Part shown: positions 7,301 through 12,094 of the stretch, one piece after another
How positions within the stretch are numbered: the stretch's first letter is position 1
Layout of the letters: each line of letters begins with the position of its first letter
NCBI GenBank assembly: GCA_937896895.1
Contig: CALBNV010000074.1
Coordinates: 1 to 12,094, forward strand
Source of the DNA: an uncultured Bacteroidales bacterium
GTDB taxonomy: Bacteria > Bacteroidota > Bacteroidia > Bacteroidales > F082
Reading direction: 5' to 3'
Length of the DNA stretch: 12,094 nt
The notes under the pieces: model-generated
Seen by the model: the letters and a program-made list of their open reading frames with translations, nothing else
Database searches by the model: none
What the model was told of the DNA's origin: nothing
Translations under genes and position numbers: made by a program

Positions 7301-7630
7301 GACGATAACCTCAAATGGGACCAGTATTGCTACACGGTAGCGGCGGTTTTGAATGATTGTGAATACGAACATTCTAATGAGGTTTGCGGTTATGCAGGTG
7401 CTAAAGAAGTCACAGAAAACTACAGCTTCATCTACCCGAATCCGGCTGAAGACATACTGAATTTTCCAGATGAGGTTGAACATTACATGATTTATGATGT
7501 CACAGGCAAGGAAGTCGTTTCTTCAAACGAAAAGACGCTTGCGGTAAAAGATTGGGCGTCAGGAGTTTATTTGGTGAAGTTTTTCAATAAAGATGGAAAA
7601 ATCACAATAGGTAAAATCGTAAAACAGTAA
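4328..7630 (+). CDS. secreted M6-type zinc metalloprotease with fibronectin III modules and T9SS sorting domain
   Basis: The product (1100 residues) is predicted to be exported by Sec and then moved across the outer membrane by the type IX system. A signal peptide (MKK, then a hydrophobic stretch to about residue 21) is followed by an N-terminal region with the NRLHDINGFTI motif. The immune-inhibitor-A-like catalytic domain has zinc motif HEMFHSLGAPD (H320, E321, H324, D330). A D-rich, calcium-like loop (253-263) precedes it, and the WDLMCGTSN segment follows. Three fibronectin III-like modules follow, at about 526-608, 711-785 and a third split between about 793-810 and 970-1025 by a beta-sandwich-like insert. 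The C-terminus (about 1035-1100, starting YPNPAEDIL and ending GVYLVKFFNKDG...) is a type A T9SS sorting domain. I chose the ATG at 4328 rather than the upstream TTG at 4304, because it places the signal peptide at the N-terminus. The substrate is unknown. Confidence 0.93.
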   Translation: MKKLQLIVNFVLIFSTLNIFAAPLKNIERIMVQPNGDTLVCYASGDEFYNRLHDINGFTIVQNEEGYFVYADKNADNQVIATEYIAGKVNPESVGLQPGIMISKEEYQSKVKAMHVDEFRTWKQNHRDGETNHGVFSNLTVFIRFNGDAEITTPASTVNAMFNGNDDEEESMRKFYKQFTYNQLFINSYFYPEFDGEQILSYEDIHPRNFYRPYNAATNPTGYQGQEDRAQREFDLLERAIEYVKPMIPEDLDIDCNDDGVVDNMVFVVKGNVGDWSDLLWPHQWSFYEREIFIHGVQVMNFNFQLESASTYFTVSTLCHEMFHSLGAPDLYHYYDPYNLDPAGSWDLMCGTSNPPQSSCVWLKHRYGNWIDEITTITEYGTYTLEANTWEGGRRNGYLIPTGHPKQFYLLQFRDKDNYYDHGVPGRGITISRIDKRFNGGASFNGSDVLDEVYIFQPGGNLHRQGNLQIAHFSEAAGRTEFNKDTQAYPWINSGIVDDTFNICNIKTVGNRMQFTFCPLNHEIVPENLVANVVSHSQVDLTWDAVDGASSYKVYRDGQLIAEDVTDNSYSETEEIGDGYHEYYVKSVCGGEVSYRSEKQSVMLGALAEINITMTADTDKGWQGAELALSFDNAMPEQYFTIYNNDDAEKSAKVIVPAGTEVTAMWNSGWDESKCHFSLSDTHTSLTDNDFKNGENVKTFVAGESEVFVEPQNLTAIVDGTSVILNWTSFVETPSYRVKRNGEVIADVAASSYTDANISGSGLIVYEVASGAGQSDWASVSVFMMNYCADSSALACEFGTQVTLSWGAPSTYGKLGYVNDGYVENIGSGSTNWAVKFTTDMLQLFEGRKVTALEMWDGATGEYTFKIHNGDNASSVNVIHTETVTMTGSNQWVKFNLSENVEFDNTKALWISVKASGTQSPAPVCRYVGNDNSALLKSGASWKPLSQFDMDYSWMLRAYTDVPDEFLNDMSYNIYRNGEVIATEVKSTSYTDDNLKWDQYCYTVAAVLNDCEYEHSNEVCGYAGAKEVTENYSFIYPNPAEDILNFPDEVEHYMIYDVTGKEVVSSNEKTLAVKDWASGVYLVKFFNKDGKITIGKIVKQ

Positions 7631-7638
7631 TTTGAAAT

Positions 7639-8910
7639 ATGAAAAAGACACTGGCATTTTTGGCATTGGCATTTGCGTTTTGTCTCGTTTCAAACGCTCA
7701 GGAAGAATACGATAACTATTTCATAGACAATCAGTTGCGTATTGATTATTACCTTTACGGAAACTCCGACACGGTGACGTATGCCGTTGACCGTTTCGTC
7801 AGGGAACCGGAATGGGGTGGCCCGCGCTTACACATGATTGACAGCACAGGCTACGGGATGTATTATTTCGAGGTCACTCTCCCCGAAACGGAAGAGGTGA
7901 TTTATTCGCACGGCTACTGCCTGCTTTTCGGCGAATGGCAGACTACCGAGGAGGCGCTGCATATAAACAAAGGCTTCCACGAGTCGGTGATCATGCCGTT
8001 CCCGAAAGAACCTGTCGATGTGACGTTCTACGCCAAGGACGGTAAACTCGTACCTCACGAGATGATGCGCATCACCGTTGACCCAGCCGACAAGTACATC
8101 GTTCCGGCACCGAAACTTCCTTACGCGATCTATAATGTCTATGGCGATTATCCTTCCGACAAAGCCGTTGATATTGTGCTGCTTCCCGACGGTTACACCG
8201 AAAAAGAAATGGGTAAGTTCATCAACGACTGCAACTTCTTCATGGAGAGTCTTTTCGGTTATGAGCCGTATTCCTCTTATACCGACCGTTTCAACATCCG
8301 TGCCGTGATGGTGCCTTCGCAGGACAACGACATCACGAAACCAGGCGAGGGCGTGTATAAGAACACTGCCTTGAGCTGCCAATACTGGACTTTCGGCAGC
8401 GAGCGTTACTGCATGACCTTCGACAACCGCACCATGAAGGAACTCGCCGGACAGGTGCCTTACGACCAGATTTACATCCTCGCCAACAGTCAGAAATACG
8501 GCGGCGGCGGAATATTTAACTCATATTGCGTGAGTTCGACAGGCAACTCTTATTCCTCAGAGGTTATAATCCATGAGTTCGGGCATGGCTTCGCAGGCCT
8601 CGCCGACGAATACGCATACGACGGCACTTGCAACTATCAGCATGACGTCGAGCCTTGGGAGCCGAACATCACAACGTTGGTGAATTTTGGATCGAAATGG
8701 CAGGATATGATGAGCAGAAAGACACCAATCCCGACACCAGCCGACGCAAAACACGAAAAAACAATTGGCGTCTATGAAGGTGCCGGCTATCAGCTGCACG
8801 GAGTCTATCGCCCGAAAATCGACTGTCTGATGAACACATTCAAAGGCGGGAAATTCTGCGAAGTGTGCGAGAAGGCAATTGAAAAGATGATAAAGATATA
8901 TACAGAGTAG
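7639..8910 (+). CDS. M64 family (IgA-peptidase-like) zinc metallopeptidase
   Basis: This 423-residue protein has a clear Sec signal peptide (MKKTLAFLALAFAF..., predicted cut after SNA at residue 20). An N-terminal beta-rich domain (about 21-150) resembles the M64 N-terminal domain. The catalytic domain begins near AVDIVLLPDGYTEKEM and contains the zinc motif HEFGHGFAGLADEY (H312, E313, H316; D323 or E324 is the likely further ligand). The VPSQDNDITKPGEG and GGGGIFNSYCVSS stretches are also typical of the family. The founding activity of M64 is IgA cleavage, but many members have unknown substrates, so none is claimed. No T9SS sorting domain is present; the C-terminus ends soon after a CEVCEKAIEKM helix, so it may stay periplasmic or leave another way. 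The start lies 8 bases after the M6 protease stop, so the two are almost certainly cotranscribed. No Shine-Dalgarno is seen. Confidence 0.92.
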   Translation: MKKTLAFLALAFAFCLVSNAQEEYDNYFIDNQLRIDYYLYGNSDTVTYAVDRFVREPEWGGPRLHMIDSTGYGMYYFEVTLPETEEVIYSHGYCLLFGEWQTTEEALHINKGFHESVIMPFPKEPVDVTFYAKDGKLVPHEMMRITVDPADKYIVPAPKLPYAIYNVYGDYPSDKAVDIVLLPDGYTEKEMGKFINDCNFFMESLFGYEPYSSYTDRFNIRAVMVPSQDNDITKPGEGVYKNTALSCQYWTFGSERYCMTFDNRTMKELAGQVPYDQIYILANSQKYGGGGIFNSYCVSSTGNSYSSEVIIHEFGHGFAGLADEYAYDGTCNYQHDVEPWEPNITTLVNFGSKWQDMMSRKTPIPTPADAKHEKTIGVYEGAGYQLHGVYRPKIDCLMNTFKGGKFCEVCEKAIEKMIKIYTE

Positions 8911-8913
8911 GGG

Positions 8914-8936
8914 AGTGTAAACATCTGATTTACACT
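8914..8936. terminator. candidate bidirectional hairpin terminator
   Basis: A perfect 8-base stem, AGTGTAAA (8914-8921) and TTTACACT (8929-8936), closes a 7-base CATCTGA loop between two convergent genes. On the plus strand it runs into TTCTT. On the minus strand the stem overlaps the ruvC stop codon (8930-8932). The stem is A/T-rich and the T-run is short, so strength is uncertain. Confidence 0.5.
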
Positions 8937-9520
8937 TTCTTATCAGGGTTCTTGGCTAAGAACTCCGCCCAACCGCTCACCGATTTCTTTCCTTTCGGGA
9001 TCTTAGGCAGCTTCGCCTCGTTCTCGTTCACGATGTTGAGTTTGTTCTGGAAACTGTGACAGACCGCCGCTGCCATGGCGTCGGTGGCATCAAGGTAGTC
9101 GGGGTGCTCGGTGAAGTTGCAGAGTTTCTGCACCATAGCCGCCACCTGCTCCTTTGAGGCGGCTCCGTTGCCGGTGATCGACTGTTTGATTTTCCTCGGC
9201 GAATACTCGAAGATAGGGATGTCGCGGAACAACGCCGCCGCCATCGCCACGCCCTGCGCACGGCCGAGCTTAAGCATCGACTGCACGTTTTTCCCGAAAA
9301 AGGGAGCTTCGATGGCCAGCTCGTCAGGGTGATATTCATCGACAAGCTCAAGCACGCGCTCGAAGATTTTCTTCAGCTTAAGTGCTTGATTGTCAAGTTT
9401 ATTCAACTTTATGACACCCATGCAAATCATGTTCAGCTCATTGCCTTTCTGAAGCACCAAGCCGTAACCCATCAGCATCGTTCCAGGGTCGATGCCCAAT
9501 ATTATTTTCTCCGTCTTCAA
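8930..9520 (-). CDS. ruvC: crossover junction endodeoxyribonuclease RuvC
   Basis: RuvC cuts Holliday junctions during recombination and repair, working with RuvA and RuvB, which are not in the window. The four catalytic acids are in place: D11 in GIDPGT, E71 in AIEAPFFGKN, and D144 and D147 in YLDATDAMAAA. The expected RKIKQSITGNGAASKEQV stretch lies between them. The 196-residue length is a little over the E. coli enzyme (173), with a basic C-terminal tail. The chosen start is TTG at 9520, giving MKTEKIILGIDPGT. It is preceded by an AGGA Shine-Dalgarno-like site 5 bases away, and no ATG or GTG lies close by. The frame stays open far upstream to 10096, but that part is antisense to the next gene and has no RuvC similarity. 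The gene is convergent with the M64 gene and divergent from the membrane operon. Confidence 0.95.
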   Translation of the reverse strand: MKTEKIILGIDPGTMLMGYGLVLQKGNELNMICMGVIKLNKLDNQALKLKKIFERVLELVDEYHPDELAIEAPFFGKNVQSMLKLGRAQGVAMAAALFRDIPIFEYSPRKIKQSITGNGAASKEQVAAMVQKLCNFTEHPDYLDATDAMAAAVCHSFQNKLNIVNENEAKLPKIPKGKKSVSGWAEFLAKNPDKKV

Positions 9521-9528
9521 ATTTTTCC

Positions 9529-9536
9529 TATTTTTG
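9529..9536 (+). promoter_or_regulatory. candidate -7 box for the LPG-synthase-TM / glycosyltransferase operon
   Basis: TATTTTTG matches TAnnTTTG and ends 6 bases before the ATG at 9543. Transcription would then start at or within a few bases of the start codon, giving a leaderless or nearly leaderless message. That agrees with the lack of any Shine-Dalgarno there. No clear -33 element is seen. Confidence 0.4.
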
Positions 9537-9542
9537 CAGATT

Positions 9543-10544
9543 ATGATTGAAAAATTCAACAGGGCAAAATTACTTAAAATTGCTGAAACGGCAATCAAAA
9601 TTATCATTGTGCTTGCCGGCTGTTGGGTTTTATATGTCAAAATCATTGAAAACCAAGATTTTACGGAGATGTGGAGCAATATTAAAAGCTCGTTCTCATC
9701 GCCGAAAGGGATTCTTCTGATGACAGCCGCACTGCTTTTGATTCCGGTCAACGTTGCTATTGAAGCCATGAAATGGAAGAAATCCATCCAACCGATTGAA
9801 AATGTGCCGTTTAGCAAGGCGTTCACTGCCATTTTCACGGGCATAACAGCAGGGATGTTCTTCCCGAACAGGACAGGCGACTTTCTCGGCAGGATATTCA
9901 TTTTGGAGAAAGGTAACCGCGTCAAGGCCGCGATGCTGACTTTCGTCGGAAACATCGCGCAGATGATTGTCACAGTGAGCCTTGGATGTTTCGCCTGCGT
10001 GTTTTTTGCCGGACGGTTCAGATGGCTCGTGCTGCTCGCCGCGACAGCCGTGATGACATTGCTGCTAATCTTGTTTTTCAACATTAAGATATTCAAGTAT
10101 CTGCGAGTTCTCGTCCCGAAGAAATGGCGTGAGAAGACAGACGGTTACATGAATGTTTTCGGCACATTCTCCCGTAAAGAATTGCTCATCATATTGTTAC
10201 TCGCATTGACTAAATATGCGGTCTATTCGTTACAGTTTGTGATCCTCATCTGGGCATCAGGCATCAGGCTCTCATATTTCAACACGATAGTTCCGATAAT
10301 GATGACATATTTCATCATGACCATCATACCATTCATCACGATTACGGAAATAGCCGTAAGAGGTCCGATATGTGTCGTTATCTTTGAAAAATGGCTGGAA
10401 ATCAACGCGATAACAAATCCAAGCAGTATGATGATTTTCTCGGCAAGCACTATTTTATGGCTGTACAACTTGGCAATTCCGGCGGTTATCGGATTGTTTT
10501 TTATTAACAAATTAAAATTCCTGAGGAAAAGCTATGAATCTTGA
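9543..10544 (+). CDS. lysylphosphatidylglycerol synthase-type transmembrane (UPF0104) family protein
   Basis: This 333-residue integral membrane protein has about eight predicted helices, roughly at 14-33, 56-77, 90-107, 128-156, 159-178, 212-240, 246-268 and 298-323. It carries the family's AGMFFPNRTGDFLGR motif (103-117) and a late TITEIAVRGP segment. The family corresponds to the membrane part of MprF-like proteins, where it moves modified lipids across the inner membrane. Stand-alone members like this lack the aminoacyl-transferase domain, so lipid or glycolipid translocation is only inferred. The ATG at 9543 was preferred to the in-frame ATG at 9492, because the latter would extend into ruvC and precede the likely promoter. 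The last 11 bases overlap the start of the glycosyltransferase gene, indicating translational coupling and a shared pathway. Confidence 0.88.
   Translation: MIEKFNRAKLLKIAETAIKIIIVLAGCWVLYVKIIENQDFTEMWSNIKSSFSSPKGILLMTAALLLIPVNVAIEAMKWKKSIQPIENVPFSKAFTAIFTGITAGMFFPNRTGDFLGRIFILEKGNRVKAAMLTFVGNIAQMIVTVSLGCFACVFFAGRFRWLVLLAATAVMTLLLILFFNIKIFKYLRVLVPKKWREKTDGYMNVFGTFSRKELLIILLLALTKYAVYSLQFVILIWASGIRLSYFNTIVPIMMTYFIMTIIPFITITEIAVRGPICVVIFEKWLEINAITNPSSMMIFSASTILWLYNLAIPAVIGLFFINKLKFLRKSYES
9565..9594 (-). promoter_or_regulatory. candidate ruvC promoter inside the divergent gene's coding region
   Basis: On the minus strand TAATTTTG (9565-9572) matches the -7 consensus. A TTG (9592-9594) lies 19 bases upstream, a fair -33 position. 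The predicted leader to the TTG start at 9520 is about 38 bases and contains AGGA. The whole element lies within the first codons of the plus-strand membrane protein gene. Confidence 0.45.
10523..10527 (+). promoter_or_regulatory. Shine-Dalgarno site of the glycosyltransferase gene
   Basis: GAGGA lies 6 bases before the ATG at 10534, inside the end of the preceding gene. It is one of the few good ribosome-binding sites in the window and supports this ATG, and therefore the 11-base overlap. Confidence 0.6.
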
Positions 10545-11676
10545 GACTTTACACATTCTGATGAACATCATTTTGGTGTTCTCCGGCCTTTATATCCTGT
10601 GTATCGGCGCGTTCACCTACGGGTTGTATTGCGTCATTTTAAATGAAGTGCAACGTAGCGAAAAATCAAATAGAAAAGTCAGCGTCATCATCGCCGCGAA
10701 AAACGAGGAGAAAAATATTCTGAAACCGCTCCAATCGCTTGTGAGTCAGTCGTTTGACAAGTCTGATTTTGAAGTGATTGTAATTGATGACAACTCATCC
10801 GACCGAACCTTCGACATCGTTTCGGATTTTATCAATAATAATTCGGATTTAAACATACGGCTTTTCAAGGCTGACGGTTCGGGCAAGAAACAGGCAATCT
10901 CGCAGGCGTTGCATCTCGCTGAAAATGACATCGTTATGGTAACAGACGCCGACTGTGAGCTTCCGCGGAGATGGATTGAGAAGACTCTCGCTTTCATGCA
11001 TAACAACGATTTGAAGATGGTCTTGGGTCCGGTGCTTCTCACGCCATGTGACACATTCTTTGAGAAGATACAAGTGCTTGAGCATCTGAGTCTTATCGCA
11101 TCCACTGCCGGCTCGGCGGCCATCGGGATGCCGGTGATGTGTAACGGCGCGAACATGGCTTACGACCACAGGTCGGCGCTTGAAGTCGAGAAATATAGGA
11201 CAGACATGGACATCGCTTCCGGCGATGATGTCTTCCTGATGGAGCAGTTTGTGAAGCATTTCGGCAGTCGTTCGGTTAGGTTTCTGTTCGACACCGATAC
11301 CATCGTGAAGACGCAGACGATGCCCGACTTGAAGTCGTTTTTCCGCCAACGACGGCGTTGGGTGTCGAAGACGAAAAACTACACCGATTTCAAGATTATC
11401 TCCACGGCTTTGATTGTGCTTTCGTTCGGTTTGGTACAGTTTTTCTTCGCTTTGGCCGGATTTTTTTATCCTTTGTTTTGGATTTTCTTCGCCTTGTTCA
11501 CAATACTTAAAGTATTGATTGACATTCCGATTCTGCACAGAATGACGACATTTCTTCATCGTAAAAAACTTCTTTGGTGGGTACTTCCGACCGAAATAGT
11601 ATATCCTTTTTATGTCGTTTTTACGGCTTTCGGCGGTCTTTTCTCGAAAGTGGCGTGGAAAAAAAGAGGCGTATAG
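10534..11676 (+). CDS. membrane-bound family 2 glycosyltransferase
   Basis: This 380-residue enzyme has a GT-A fold with an N-terminal membrane anchor (about 8-36), the catalytic domain, and about three C-terminal membrane helices (about 289-369). Visible motifs are VSVIIAAKNEEKN at the start of the catalytic domain, EVIVIDDNSSDRT, the metal-binding D138-A-D140 in VTDADCELP, and QRRRW (272-276). The last is typical of processive or polyprenyl-linked family 2 enzymes such as cellulose or hyaluronan synthase relatives. It probably transfers a sugar from a nucleotide donor on the cytoplasmic face to a lipid or growing glycan; donor and acceptor are unknown. It overlaps the upstream transmembrane gene by 11 bases, so the two are probably coexpressed and may make and move the same envelope glycolipid (inference). 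No terminator was found after it. Confidence 0.92.
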   Translation: MNLETLHILMNIILVFSGLYILCIGAFTYGLYCVILNEVQRSEKSNRKVSVIIAAKNEEKNILKPLQSLVSQSFDKSDFEVIVIDDNSSDRTFDIVSDFINNNSDLNIRLFKADGSGKKQAISQALHLAENDIVMVTDADCELPRRWIEKTLAFMHNNDLKMVLGPVLLTPCDTFFEKIQVLEHLSLIASTAGSAAIGMPVMCNGANMAYDHRSALEVEKYRTDMDIASGDDVFLMEQFVKHFGSRSVRFLFDTDTIVKTQTMPDLKSFFRQRRRWVSKTKNYTDFKIISTALIVLSFGLVQFFFALAGFFYPLFWIFFALFTILKVLIDIPILHRMTTFLHRKKLLWWVLPTEIVYPFYVVFTAFGGLFSKVAWKKRGV

Positions 11677-11750
11677 GTTAAGATTTAATTTTAAGTGTTA
11701 AAAAGTGCTGGTGTTTCAAGATTTTTCAGGTGAAAATTTTGGAAAAACGG

Positions 11751-11781
11751 TTGCAGAATCAATTGAATTTGTGTACATTTG
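11751..11781 (+). promoter_or_regulatory. promoter of the Bro-N gene
   Basis: A TTG (11751-11753), then a 20-base spacer, then TACATTTG (11774-11781) gives the best match in the window to the Bacteroidota -33/-7 promoter (TTTG and TAnnTTTG). Transcription would begin near 11788, about 20 bases before the ATG at 11808. The rest of the gap from 11677 is A/T-rich, with no other element recognised. Confidence 0.6.
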
Positions 11782-11807
11782 CATAATTATTTTATAATCT
11801 ATTATTT

Positions 11808-12094
11808 ATGAAACAAAAGCAAGCCATACAGTTATTTGAAGAAAAACGCGTGCGCACAGTTTGGGACACCGAACAGGAAAAATGGTGGTTTTCCATCGTT
11901 GACGTGACATCTGTATTGATTGATAGTGATTACCAAACAGCCCGTAAATATTGGAAAGTGTTGAAAGGCAGACTGATAAAGGAAGGATTTCAACTGGTAA
12001 CAAATTGTTACCAGTTGACTTCAAATTGTAGTCTACAGAATGATATGAATAGGATTTGTTTTAATTCGGCGGAATTCAGCCTATTTAAAAACTG
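11808..12094 (+). CDS. Bro-N domain protein, antirepressor-like (5' part, runs off window)
   Basis: The first 95 codons are present and the frame is open at the window end. The N-terminus (MKQKQAIQLFEEKRVRTVWD, then WWFSIVDVTSVL, DYQTARKYWKVLKGRL and LVTNCYQL) matches the Bro-N domain. That domain is a DNA-binding module found in phage antirepressors, baculovirus BRO proteins and many Bacteroidota chromosomal genes. After LVTNCYQL I would expect a continuation resembling KL..DGK...TDV. Instead the frame reads TSNCSLQNDMNRIC and on, and no other frame restores the family pattern in the remaining bases. This may be a divergent, recombined or damaged copy, or an assembly join. A 27-base palindrome sits exactly where similarity ends. 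The gene suggests a nearby prophage or mobile element beyond the right edge, unproven. Confidence 0.8.
   Translation, partial: MKQKQAIQLFEEKRVRTVWDTEQEKWWFSIVDVTSVLIDSDYQTARKYWKVLKGRLIKEGFQLVTNCYQLTSNCSLQNDMNRICFNSAEFSLFKN
11991..12017. repeat. 27-base near-perfect palindrome inside the Bro-N gene
   Basis: The arms CAACTGGTAACAA (11991-12003) and TTGTTACCAGTTG (12005-12017) are exact reverse complements around a single central A. The palindrome is in frame and encodes QLVTNCYQL. It could be an operator, a hairpin, a recombination footprint, or partly a by-product of the conserved TNC.QL codons. Confidence 0.85.

Noticed and set aside
9492..9542. 17-residue extension of the LPG-synthase-type protein from an upstream ATG
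   Set aside because: It lies inside ruvC and before the likely promoter; the ATG at 9543 gives a normal N-terminus.
9521..10096. Long N-terminal extension of RuvC (388 residues in total)
   Set aside because: It is antisense to the LPG-synthase-type gene and unrelated to RuvC; the TTG at 9520 with AGGA gives a normal protein.
10849..11559. 236-residue minus-strand open frame opposite the glycosyltransferase
   Set aside because: It has no recognisable domain and is fully antisense to a gene with clear catalytic motifs.
11806..12024. 72-residue minus-strand open frame at the right edge
   Set aside because: It is antisense to the Bro-N gene, which has a promoter and family motifs.

Overview
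The window looks like a chromosomal segment of a Bacteroidota (probably Bacteroidales) genome. Three things support this: a secreted protease ending in a type IX secretion (T9SS) sorting domain, several matches to the Bacteroidota -7 promoter box TAnnTTTG, and A/T-rich leaders mostly without Shine-Dalgarno sequences. Species cannot be named from the sequence. No rRNA, tRNA, CRISPR array or complete insertion sequence was seen. Apart from the 5' repeat array and the right-edge leader, intergenic gaps are about 120 bases or less, so no stretch over 300 bases lacks a gene.

Left region (1-4230, all minus strand). A small four-helix-bundle (S23/IVP family) gene sits between two tandem arrays, one of 39-bp units and one of 40-bp units, in mirrored orientation. 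Reading leftward along the minus strand, the gene order is glnS (glutaminyl-tRNA synthetase), an unrecognised 400-residue soluble protein with faint deoxyhypusine-synthase-like sequence features, an ECF-type transporter S component, and the four-helix-bundle gene. Pyrimidine-rich simple repeats fill the gaps between them and in places form gene ends.

Middle region (4231-8910, plus strand). A divergent promoter region separates glnS from two secreted metallopeptidases only 8 bases apart: an 1100-residue M6-type protease with fibronectin III modules and a T9SS sorting domain, then an M64 (IgA-peptidase-like) protein with a signal peptide but no sorting domain. Together they look like an extracytoplasmic protein-degradation operon. 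A hairpin lies between this operon and convergent ruvC.

Right region (8930-12094). ruvC (minus, TTG start) is divergent from, and shares promoter sequence with, a two-gene overlapping membrane operon: an LPG-synthase-type transmembrane protein and a family 2 glycosyltransferase, probably acting on envelope lipids or glycans. At the right edge, a well-formed promoter precedes the first 95 codons of a Bro-N (phage antirepressor-like) gene. It contains a 27-base near-perfect palindrome after which the reading frame no longer resembles the family. This is the only hint of mobile-element content other than the four-helix-bundle cassette.
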